Shown: positions 51,489 through 59,261 of the stretch, piece after piece
Layout of the letters: every line of letters begins with the position of its first letter
Position numbering within the stretch: the stretch's first letter is position 1
Assembly (NCBI GenBank): GCA_030151225.1
Contig: JASLEG010000345.1
Coordinates: 1 to 64,000 of the forward strand
Direction of reading: 5' to 3'
Source of the DNA: Burkholderia sp.
GTDB lineage: Bacteria > Pseudomonadota > Gammaproteobacteria > Burkholderiales > Burkholderiaceae
Length of the DNA: 64,000 bases
Program-made: the position numbers and the translations under genes
Notes under the pieces: model-generated
Databases searched by the model: none
What the model saw: only the letters and a program-made list of their open reading frames with translations
Told to the model about the DNA's origin: nothing

Positions 51489-53330
51489 ATGTCCGCGACG
51501 TCCGTCACCGTGCGCAGTTACCTGTCCCCGACCCTGGTCCTGCTGGCCTTCGACTGGCCGCCGGCGGCGAGCCGCCCCGATTTTCTCGGCTTCGCGATCC
51601 GGCGCATGCCGGGCTTCCACGGCGCCGACGGCCACGCGCGCGCGGCCAGCAGCTGGCTGCCGAATCGCCTGACCTTCGACGGCCCCGCGGCCGACACGCA
51701 GCGCGACGCGCCCACCGATCAGGCGCCGATCCAGAAGTTCATGTGGTGGGACGCGCGCATCGATCCGCAGGATCGCGGCCAGGCGTTCCGCTACGACGTG
51801 TACCCGGTGGTGGGTACGCCCGACGCGCTGCAGGTGCTCGACGCCGAGGCCGGCGAGGTGCGCCTCACGCTGCCCGAGCACATGGTGGATGGCGTGGGGA
51901 CCTGGTTCAATCGGGCCGTGGTCAGCTCGCAGGCCTTCGCGCGGCAGGTCGCGGCGCTCGGCCTCGGCGAGCACGACACGCCCAGCGCCGCGCAGGCGCT
52001 CGCGCTGCGCACCTGGCTCGCCAACGACCTGGAGCAGGTGTTCGGCGAGATGCTGGAGCCCGCCACGCGCGCGAGCGCGGCCGTCTACCACCTGACCGAC
52101 ACGCTGTGGGCGATGCCGGCCTTCGAGGCCTTCGGCACGCGTCACGGCAGGGACGCGCTCGCGATCGTGTACGACGCGCACGTCACCGAGCGCAAGGGCA
52201 GGCCGCCGCTGCCCTCGCCGAACCAGCCCGCCGTGGACGCGTTGAAGGATTTGGCGACGCTCGCGCCGCGCGACCGCACGCGCATCATGCACGACAAGTT
52301 CATCGTGACCGACGGCGCGGCCGGCGGCGGCAAGACCGCGCCCGAAGCCAACGCCGCGCCGCGCCCCGCGCGCCTGCTGACCGGCTCCGCGAACTTCACC
52401 ACCGAGGGCATCACCGAGCAGGCCAACGTGCTGCATGCGTTCGACTCGCCGGTGCTGGCCGGCCTCTACGACGACCGCGCGCGGGCGCTGGCAGCGAACC
52501 CGTCGATCGCCGACACGGCGAAGCTCGCGCAGGGCTGGTCGGAGCCGACCACGGTGGGCACCGCGCGCGTGCGCGTGGCCTTCTCGCCCGAGCCGGGCAA
52601 GCGGCGCACCGAGATCGACACGATCGTGGCGGCGATCGGCGCCGCGAAGCATTCGGTGGTGTTCTGCCTGTTCATGCCGACCGACGCGCCGCTGCGCGAC
52701 GCCTGCTTCGCGGCCGGGGACCGCGGCCTGATGATGTTCGGCCTCGTGAACCGCATCAGCGCGAGCGGCGCCGAGCAGGCCGATGCGGACCAGCGTGCCG
52801 GCAAGACGCTCGACGCGTCGCGGCTCGCCAATCTCGAGCTGTATCACCGCAGCCGCACGAACCGCGACGTGATCGACGCCGAGTATTTTTCGCCGGCCAC
52901 CGTGCCGAAGGGCTTCGAGCCCGAGCTGCGACTGTTTCCGGGCGAGCCGGCGCCGGCTTATCCGCCGGTGGTCATCCACCACAAGTTCATCGTGATCGAT
53001 GCCGAGGGCGACGACCCGATCGTCTACACGGGCTCGGCCAACATGAGCGCGAACTCCGAGCACTACAACGACGAGAACCTGCTCGAGATCCGCGATCGCC
53101 GCATCGCCGGCACCTATCTGGCCGAATTCCTGCGGCTGTACGAGCATTACCGCGCGCGGGCGCTCGCGATCGAGGCGAAGAAGACCGGGCGCGCCGCGCA
53201 CGCGGACACGCATCCGACGCTCGCGCTGCAGCCCGATGCGGGCTGGGCGAAGAAATATTTCGTGAAGGACAGCCCCGAGGAGAAGGCGCGCATCGCGCTG
53301 GCCGCGCCCCCGCCGGGCGCCGCGTCGTGA
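51489..53330 (+). CDS. Phospholipase D-like protein with two HKD motifs
   Basis: A 613-residue protein with two PLD catalytic motifs: HDKFIVTD at residues 268-275, followed by LLTGSANFT, and HHKFIVID at residues 497-504, followed by VYTGSANMS. The two His and Lys pairs would form one active site for phosphodiester cleavage or transfer. There is no signal peptide. The ATG at 51489 was chosen over a longer frame that overlaps the porin remnant. It could be a lipase, a nuclease or a secreted effector; no immunity gene is obvious next to it. Confidence 0.85.
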   Translation: MSATSVTVRSYLSPTLVLLAFDWPPAASRPDFLGFAIRRMPGFHGADGHARAASSWLPNRLTFDGPAADTQRDAPTDQAPIQKFMWWDARIDPQDRGQAFRYDVYPVVGTPDALQVLDAEAGEVRLTLPEHMVDGVGTWFNRAVVSSQAFARQVAALGLGEHDTPSAAQALALRTWLANDLEQVFGEMLEPATRASAAVYHLTDTLWAMPAFEAFGTRHGRDALAIVYDAHVTERKGRPPLPSPNQPAVDALKDLATLAPRDRTRIMHDKFIVTDGAAGGGKTAPEANAAPRPARLLTGSANFTTEGITEQANVLHAFDSPVLAGLYDDRARALAANPSIADTAKLAQGWSEPTTVGTARVRVAFSPEPGKRRTEIDTIVAAIGAAKHSVVFCLFMPTDAPLRDACFAAGDRGLMMFGLVNRISASGAEQADADQRAGKTLDASRLANLELYHRSRTNRDVIDAEYFSPATVPKGFEPELRLFPGEPAPAYPPVVIHHKFIVIDAEGDDPIVYTGSANMSANSEHYNDENLLEIRDRRIAGTYLAEFLRLYEHYRARALAIEAKKTGRAAHADTHPTLALQPDAGWAKKYFVKDSPEEKARIALAAPPPGAAS

Positions 53331-53354
53331 CCTGACGGGATGCGCGCATCGCGC

Positions 53355-54101
53355 CTAGCCGCGCCCGGCCGGCGCGACCGAGGCGCCCTCGATGCCGTGG
53401 CGCGCGAGCGCGTCGGCCACGAAGCCCGAGGCCTTGCGCGCTTCCACGAAGGCGGCCAGCCGTTCGGCCGCCGCGTCGCCGCGCGAGCGCGGCAGCCCCA
53501 TCGCCTGGCGGATCACCATGAAGCGCCCGTCGAGCAGGCGCAGCCCCGGTGTGCGGGCCACGTCCGCCTCGAGTTGCTGCTTGACGCCGGCGGCCACGTC
53601 GAGCCCGCGCTCGAGGAAGGTGGCGACCACGGCGGGCGAGGACGGCGCGCGCACGATCTCCGCGGCCTTCAGCTCGCGCGTGAGGAACAGGTCGTAGGCG
53701 CTGCCGTGGCCGACGGCCACCGTCACGCCGGCGCGATCCACCGCCTCGTTGCTCGCGATCGGCGAATCGTCGCGCACCAGGTAGCCGCCCTCGATCAGCA
53801 CGTAGGGGCCCGTGAAGGCGATCGATTCGCCGCGCTTCGGGTCGATCGCGAAGAAGCCCACGTCGGCGCGCTCGTCGCCCACCGCCGCCACCGATTCGGC
53901 GGCCGTCTCGAACACCACGAGCTCGACGGCGAGGCCGAGCTCCGCGCCGAGCGCGCGCGCCAGATCGACGGACACGCCGGCCGGCTCGCCGCTGGCCGCG
54001 TCGCGCCCGGCCAGCACCGGGTTGCCGAGATTGATCGAGGCGCGCAGCACGCCGGTGGGCGCGAACGCGGCGAGCAGGGTGGGGTCGACGGCTTGGGGCA
54101 T
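53355..54101 (-). CDS. Amino-acid ABC solute-binding-protein-like
   Basis: A 248-residue periplasmic-binding-protein type 3 (SBP_bac_3) fold: GVLRASINLGNPVLAG, GVSVDLARALGAELGLAVELVVFETA, ERADVGFFAIDPKRGESIAFTGPYVLIEGGYLV. No signal peptide precedes MPQAVDPTLL, and no permease or ATPase is nearby. So it may act in the cytoplasm, as an enzyme or sensor, or rely on an unseen upstream start. It lies downstream of a TetR gene on the same strand. Confidence 0.8.
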   Translation of the reverse strand: MPQAVDPTLLAAFAPTGVLRASINLGNPVLAGRDAASGEPAGVSVDLARALGAELGLAVELVVFETAAESVAAVGDERADVGFFAIDPKRGESIAFTGPYVLIEGGYLVRDDSPIASNEAVDRAGVTVAVGHGSAYDLFLTRELKAAEIVRAPSSPAVVATFLERGLDVAAGVKQQLEADVARTPGLRLLDGRFMVIRQAMGLPRSRGDAAAERLAAFVEARKASGFVADALARHGIEGASVAPAGRG

Positions 54102-54150
54102 GGGAATCCTCGGGAGTGGACGCGCCGCGGGCGCGGCCGGCGCTCGGCGC

Positions 54151-54846
54151 TTACCGCGAAATGTAGCGCAGCACGCTGTCCGCGATCATCGTGCGGTGGC
54201 GCACGCGCAGCCGCGGCGCCGACGGATCGCGGCCGAACGCGGCGCCGAACGTGTAGCGGTTCGACACGCGGTGAAAGCAGAACGAGCTGATCATCAGGTG
54301 CAGGTCGAAGGCGTCGACGTCGGCGCGGAATTCGCCGGTCTCGGCACCGCGCGCGAGCAGATCCTCGAGCGTCTTGATGATGCTGACGTTGCGGTTCTTG
54401 AACGACTTCTGCTGTTCGAGGTACTTGGCGCCGTGGATGTTCTCGATCGAGACGAGGCGCACGAAATCGCGGTGCTTGTCGTGGTAGTCGAAGGTGAATT
54501 CGATCAGGCGGCGCATGCCGTCGGAGGGCTTGAGCTCGCCCACGTTCAGTTCGAGCTCGAGCGCGCGGATGTCGCCGTACACCTTGTCCAGCACCGCCTC
54601 GTACAGCCCTTCCTTGCTGTCGAAGTAGTAGTACAGCATCCGCTTGGTGGTGTTGGTGCGTTCCGCGATCGCGTCGACGCGGGCGCCCGCGAGACCCATC
54701 GCCGAGAACTCCTGCGTGGCGACCTCGAGGATGTTGCGCTTGGTCTGTTCGGGATCGTACTTGCGGCGCGACTCGTCGCGGCGCTTGGTGCCTGCGGCGG
54801 GCTGGTCGCCGTTCTCGGGCGCGTCGGGGTTGCTACCTTGTCTCAT
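54151..54846 (-). CDS. TetR-family regulator
   Basis: A 231-residue TetR protein: a polar N-terminal arm (~30 residues), the HTH EQTKRNILEVATQEFSAMGLAGARVDAIAERTNTTKRMLYYYFDSKEGLY in part, and a C-terminal ligand domain. The TTKRMLYYYFDSKEGLYEAVL block is canonical. It lies next to the solute-binding protein gene and the FAD oxidase gene, all on the minus strand. It may control amino-acid catabolism here. Confidence 0.92.
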   Translation of the reverse strand: MRQGSNPDAPENGDQPAAGTKRRDESRRKYDPEQTKRNILEVATQEFSAMGLAGARVDAIAERTNTTKRMLYYYFDSKEGLYEAVLDKVYGDIRALELELNVGELKPSDGMRRLIEFTFDYHDKHRDFVRLVSIENIHGAKYLEQQKSFKNRNVSIIKTLEDLLARGAETGEFRADVDAFDLHLMISSFCFHRVSNRYTFGAAFGRDPSAPRLRVRHRTMIADSVLRYISR

Positions 54847-55009
54847 GTGTTGGTGTCGGCGGCTGGATGGCGCATTCTAGCATGCGGGCACGGGCGGCCC
54901 GGCGCGGTTTTCATGCCGCCAACATGCGGGATTCTGGTGCGATTCGTTGCGATCGTGAGTCAATCCGCAGCAACGGGCGAGGGGGCGGCCAGCCGCCGCG
55001 GCGCCGGCT

Positions 55010-56293
55010 TCAGCGCGCGCGGTCGGCCAGCGCGTCGCGCACCTGCCAGCCGCTGTAGCTGAGTTGCGCGGCGGCCAGCCCGGCCATGCCGTAAGCCGGC
55101 GCGAGCCCGAAATGCGAGAAGCCGGCCGGCACCGGCGCGGCGCCCGCGATCGTGTCGGCCAGCACCTCGCCGGCCACCGTGGTGGGCGCCATGCCGTGGC
55201 CGCCGAAGCCCACCGCGTGCCAGATGCCGTCGAGGTCGCGGCCGATCTGGGGCATCTTGTGGCGCGCATAGCTCATCAGGCCGCCCCAGGCGAATTCCAC
55301 CGGCACGTCGCGCAGTTGCGGATAGACGCGCACCAGATCCTGCTTGAGCAGGCGCGCGATCGCCTCGGGGCTGCGCTCGCGGATCGAGATGCGGCCGCCC
55401 CACAGGATGCGCGTGTCGGCCAGCGGCCGGTAATAGTCGAACGCGAAGCGCGTGTCGTAGACGGCCGAGCGGCAGGCGATGGCGCTTTCGAGCCGCTCGC
55501 CGAGCGGGGCGGTGGCCATCACGTAGGTGGCGATCGGCAGCACCGCGCGCTCCACGCGGCGATGCACGCCGCGCGCGTAGCCACCGCCCGCGAATACCAC
55601 CTCGCGCGCATGCACCTCGCCGAACGCGGTGCCCACCACGAAGCCGCCGCCCTCGCGCGCGCGGCGGATCTTCAGCGCGGGCGTGCGCTCGGCGATGCGC
55701 GCGCCGCCCGCCTCGGCGGCCGCGGCCACGCCCAGCACGTAGGCGAGAGGATGGAAGTGGAACGCGTTGCGCTCGAACAGGCCGCCGTGATAGCGGTCGG
55801 TCGCGAGCCGGTCGCGCAGCTCGGCCTGGCCGAGCGGTTCCCACTCCACGCCGAAGGCCTCCTTCATCAGCTTGCGTGGCGCGTCGAGCCGCGCCGGATC
55901 CCTGAACCAGTTGGCGAGGATCACGCCTTCGTCCACCAGATCGCAGTCGATCGCGTAACGCGCCACGCGCGCGCGGATCAGGTCCACCGCATCGAGCGTG
56001 AGCCGGTACAGCCGGCGTGCCTCGTCGCGGCCGAGGCGCGCGAGCAGGGCGGCGTTCTCGAGGCTGTAGCCGCCGAACACGAAGCCGCCGTTGCGGCCGG
56101 ACGCGCCGTGGCCCACCTCGTTGGCCTCGAGCACGAGCACGTCGCGCACGCCGCGCTCCACCAGGCCGAGCGCGGTGGACAACCCGGCCAGGCCGCCACC
56201 GACGATGCAGACCTGCGTCTCGGTGCGGCCCGCGAGCGGCGTGGCGGGGGGCGGGCGAAGCACGGTGGCTTCGTAGTAGTTCTGCATCGGCAT
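55010..56293 (-). CDS. FAD-dependent amine/amino-acid oxidase, AmaA/PuuB-like
   Basis: A 427-residue DAO-family flavoprotein. The FAD motif VCIVGGGLAGLSTALGLVERG lies at residues ~28-48, GASGRNGGFVFGG is the usual second region, and GIWHAVGFGGHGMAPTTVAGEVLAD is the C-terminal FAD-binding block. Relatives include gamma-glutamylputrescine oxidase and the L-pipecolate oxidase AmaA. It is divergent from an ALDH7-type dehydrogenase. That pairing matches AmaA-AmaB of the D-lysine/pipecolate pathway in Pseudomonas putida, so pipecolate is a reasonable but unproven substrate. Start 56293 (MPMQNYYEA) was chosen over longer frames. Confidence 0.8.
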   Translation of the reverse strand: MPMQNYYEATVLRPPPATPLAGRTETQVCIVGGGLAGLSTALGLVERGVRDVLVLEANEVGHGASGRNGGFVFGGYSLENAALLARLGRDEARRLYRLTLDAVDLIRARVARYAIDCDLVDEGVILANWFRDPARLDAPRKLMKEAFGVEWEPLGQAELRDRLATDRYHGGLFERNAFHFHPLAYVLGVAAAAEAGGARIAERTPALKIRRAREGGGFVVGTAFGEVHAREVVFAGGGYARGVHRRVERAVLPIATYVMATAPLGERLESAIACRSAVYDTRFAFDYYRPLADTRILWGGRISIRERSPEAIARLLKQDLVRVYPQLRDVPVEFAWGGLMSYARHKMPQIGRDLDGIWHAVGFGGHGMAPTTVAGEVLADTIAGAAPVPAGFSHFGLAPAYGMAGLAAAQLSYSGWQVRDALADRAR

Positions 56294-56458
56294 CGTGGCG
56301 CGGCTCCGGGGCATGACGGTGCGCAGCATCGTAACCTGCCGGCGATCCGCGCGACATCGGGCGAGGCTCTGGTATCGTGCTGCGACCGGCTTCGTCATCC
56401 GCGCGGCGCTCGCGTGCCGCGCGGTTCCTCCGCGAATTCCTCACCTGGCCAACCCATC

Positions 56459-58003
56459 ATGACTTCCACGACGACTTCCGCTGCATCCGCCCAATCCGTT
56501 CAGTCGCTGTTCGCCGAACTCGGCGTCGATCTCGCCGCGCTGCGCGGCGACGCGCTGGCGGCCCGCTCGCCGCTCGACGGCGCGGTGCTCGCCACGCTCG
56601 CCACCGACGGCGCGGCCGACGCGGCGCGCAAGATCGACGCCGCGCACGCGGCCTTCCTGCGCTGGCGCACGGTGCCCGCGCCGGTGCGTGGCGAACTGGT
56701 GCGCGTGTTCGGCAACGTGCTGCGCGAGCACAAGGCCGCGCTCGGCCGCCTGGTCACGCTCGAGGCCGGCAAGATCGCCTCCGAGGGCCTGGGCGAGGTG
56801 CAGGAAATGATCGACATCTGCGATTTCGCGGTAGGCCTGTCGCGCCAGCTGTACGGCCTGACCATCGCGTCCGAGCGCCCCGGCCACCGCATGATGGAAA
56901 CCTGGCATCCGCTCGGCGTGTGCGGCGTGATCTCGGCCTTCAACTTCCCGGTGGCGGTGTGGTCGTGGAACACGGCGCTCGCGCTCGTGTGCGGTGACGC
57001 GGTGGTGTGGAAGCCGTCGGAGAAGACGCCGCTGACCGCGATCGCCTGCGATGCGCTGTTCGCGAAGGCGGTGCGCGCCTTCGAGGCCACTCACCCGGGC
57101 GTGGTGCCCGAAGGCCTGCATCAGCTGCTGATCGGCGGGCGCGAGCTCGGCGAGGCGCTCACCGCATCGCCGAAGGTGCCGCTCGTCAGCGCCACCGGCA
57201 GCGTGCGGATGGGCATCGAGGTGGCGAAGGTGCTCGGCGCGCGGCTCGCGCGCAGCATCCTCGAGCTCGGCGGCAACAACGGCATGATCGTGGCGCCGAG
57301 CGCCGATCTCGACCTGGTGGTGCGCGCGGTCACCTTCGCGGCGGTCGGCACGGCCGGCCAGCGCTGCACCACGCTGCGCCGGCTGATCGTGCATCGCAGC
57401 GTGGCCGCCGCGCTGCTGCCGCGCCTCGAGCAGGCCTTCGCCTCGGTGAAGGTGGGCGATCCGCTCGACGCGGCCACGCTGGTGGGGCCGCTGATCGACC
57501 GCGCCTCGTTCGACGCGATGCAACGCGCGCTGGCCGACGCACGCGAGCAGGGCGGCGCGGTGAAGGGCGGCGAGCGCGTGGAGGTGGGCGGGGCGGACGC
57601 GTACTACGTGCGTCCGGCGATCGTTCGCATGCCGAAGCAGACGGCGGTGGTGGAGCGCGAGACCTTCGCGCCGATCCTGTACGTGCTCGAATACGACTCG
57701 CTGGACGAAGCCGTGGCGCTGCACAACGGCGTGCCGCAGGGGCTGTCCTCGGCGATCTTCACGAACGACATCCGCGAGGCCGAGCAGTTCATGTCGGCGG
57801 CCGGCAGCGACTGCGGCATCGTCAACGTCAACATCGGCACGAGCGGCGCGGAGATCGGCGGCGCGTTCGGCGGCGAGAAGGAAACCGGTGGCGGCCGCGA
57901 ATCGGGTTCGGACGCGTGGAAGGCCTACATGCGGCGCGCCACCAACACCATCAACTACAGCCGCGAGCTGCCGCTCGCGCAGGGCGTGAAGTTCGACGTG
58001 TGA
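56459..58003 (+). CDS. ALDH7-type aldehyde dehydrogenase, AmaB-like
   Basis: A 514-residue NAD(P)-dependent aldehyde dehydrogenase of the antiquitin/alpha-aminoadipate-semialdehyde class. It has HPLGVCGVISAFNFPVAVWSWN, the Glu in ILELGGNNGMIV, and the catalytic Cys303 in GTAGQRCTTLRRL. FGGEKETGGGRESGSDAWKAYMRR near the end is typical of ALDH7. It would oxidise piperideine-6-carboxylate/alpha-aminoadipate semialdehyde made by the divergent FAD oxidase. A hairpin follows the stop. Confidence 0.85.
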   Translation: MTSTTTSAASAQSVQSLFAELGVDLAALRGDALAARSPLDGAVLATLATDGAADAARKIDAAHAAFLRWRTVPAPVRGELVRVFGNVLREHKAALGRLVTLEAGKIASEGLGEVQEMIDICDFAVGLSRQLYGLTIASERPGHRMMETWHPLGVCGVISAFNFPVAVWSWNTALALVCGDAVVWKPSEKTPLTAIACDALFAKAVRAFEATHPGVVPEGLHQLLIGGRELGEALTASPKVPLVSATGSVRMGIEVAKVLGARLARSILELGGNNGMIVAPSADLDLVVRAVTFAAVGTAGQRCTTLRRLIVHRSVAAALLPRLEQAFASVKVGDPLDAATLVGPLIDRASFDAMQRALADAREQGGAVKGGERVEVGGADAYYVRPAIVRMPKQTAVVERETFAPILYVLEYDSLDEAVALHNGVPQGLSSAIFTNDIREAEQFMSAAGSDCGIVNVNIGTSGAEIGGAFGGEKETGGGRESGSDAWKAYMRRATNTINYSRELPLAQGVKFDV

Positions 58004-58008
58004 GGGTG

Positions 58009-58034
58009 AGCGGGCCGGCCGGGCCCGCTTTCCC
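58009..58034 (+). terminator. Hairpin between convergent ALDH and fruR genes
   Basis: AGCGGGCC (58009-58016) pairs with GGCCCGCT (58022-58029), leaving a five-base loop, and is followed by TTCCCTT. It lies in the 32-bp gap between convergent genes and could end both transcripts, though the T-run is weak. Confidence 0.5.
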
Positions 58035-58035
58035 T

Positions 58036-59037
58036 TCAGGCGGCCTGACGCGCCGCCGTCGAGCCGCGCACGATCAGCTCGCCGGGCAGCACCAGCGTGC
58101 GCGGCGACATGCCCGGCTCGGCCAGCCGTTGCGTCAGCAACTGCATGGCGTTCTTGCCGATCTCGTACACGGGCTGCGCGATCACCGTCACGCCGGGCGT
58201 GACGAGGTCGGTCCACGCATCGTTGTCGAAGCCGGCCAGCGCCACGTCGTCGGGCACCCGCACCTCGGCCTCGCGCAGCGCGCGGTACGCGCCGAGCAGC
58301 AGCAGGCCGTTGCTGGCCACGATCGCCTCGGGGCGCGCGGCGGCGGGGCCCTCGAGCCAGGCGTGCACGCGCGCGCGCGCCGTCTGCGGGTTCGGCTCCA
58401 CGAATTCGGCGCGACCGGCGAGGCCGTGCCGCGCGAGCGCCTCGACGAAGGCGCCGTGCCGCTCGCGGCCGGTGGTGCTGGCATTGCCGAACAGGCCCGC
58501 CACGCGCCGATGGCCGCGCTCGATCAGGTGCTCCACGAGCCGTCGCGCCGCGTCGCGATTGTCGAGCGTCACCGCGTCGGCGGCGCCGGCCGGCGCGGCG
58601 CGGTCGATCATCACCACCGGAAACGCGTGCGCGCTCGCATCGAAGCGCTGCGCGGCCTCGTGGGTCGGCGAATAGATCACGCCGGTCACGCGCTCGCCCG
58701 CCATCAGATGCAGGTACATCGCCTCCTTTTCGGGGTTCTCGTCGGTGTTGCAGAGGATCACGCGCAGGCCCTGCGCGTAGGCCGCGTCCTCCACGGCGCG
58801 GCTCACCTCGGTGAAGAACGGGTTGCGCACGTCCGAGACGATCAGGCCGATCGTGGCGGTATCGCCGGAGCGCAGCCGGCGCGCGGCCGCGTTGGGCCGG
58901 TAGCCGAGCTGCTCGATCACCTCGAGCACGCGCCGGCGCACGCTGTCGCGCACCGGGCCGTTGTTCGACAGCACGCGCGACACCGTGGTGACCGACACGC
59001 CCGCCGCTTCTGCAACATCCTTGATGCGTAATGACAT
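58036..59037 (-). CDS. fruR: LacI-family repressor of the fructose operon
   Basis: A 333-residue LacI-type regulator: HTH SLRIKDVAEAAGVSVTTVSRVLSNNGPV with hinge helix, then the periplasmic-binding-like core with GLIVSDVRNPFFTEV, AVTLDNRDAARRLVEHLIERGHR and VALAGFDNDAW. It is divergent from fruBKA with 224 bp between starts, so it most likely controls that operon, probably responding to fructose 1-phosphate as FruR/Cra does. Two near-palindromes lie in the gap. Confidence 0.85.
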   Translation of the reverse strand: MSLRIKDVAEAAGVSVTTVSRVLSNNGPVRDSVRRRVLEVIEQLGYRPNAAARRLRSGDTATIGLIVSDVRNPFFTEVSRAVEDAAYAQGLRVILCNTDENPEKEAMYLHLMAGERVTGVIYSPTHEAAQRFDASAHAFPVVMIDRAAPAGAADAVTLDNRDAARRLVEHLIERGHRRVAGLFGNASTTGRERHGAFVEALARHGLAGRAEFVEPNPQTARARVHAWLEGPAAARPEAIVASNGLLLLGAYRALREAEVRVPDDVALAGFDNDAWTDLVTPGVTVIAQPVYEIGKNAMQLLTQRLAEPGMSPRTLVLPGELIVRGSTAARQAA

Positions 59038-59043
59038 GAGGGG

Positions 59044-59057
59044 TGGAATCGATTTCA
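59044..59057. promoter_or_regulatory. FruR operator candidate 1
   Basis: TGGAATCGATTTCA is a 14-base near-palindrome (ideal TGGAATCGATTCCA), seven bases upstream of the fruR start codon. LacI-family sites usually have a central CG, as here (ATCGAT). Likely autoregulation. Confidence 0.6.
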
Positions 59058-59212
59058 GTTTCGGATCGGGACATACCCTGATCGACGCGGGCCTTGCGCT
59101 TGCCCGGGGACGGCCGGCAGCGCCGCGGAATCAGGCTGTTTGCGCATTCTAGCGGGCCACGCCGCGATTTTCAGCGATTTTCACCGAGCGCGCCCGTGCT
59201 TGACGGAGAAAG

Positions 59213-59226
59213 TGGTATCGATTCCA
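59213..59226. promoter_or_regulatory. FruR operator candidate 2
   Basis: TGGTATCGATTCCA shares ATCGATT and both flanks with the site near fruR and lies 36 bases before the fruB start. It probably controls fruBKA transcription. Spacing between the two sites is 169 bases. Confidence 0.6.
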
Positions 59227-59261
59227 ATACGCGCATTCCAATGATTCGTTCAGGAGACGCG

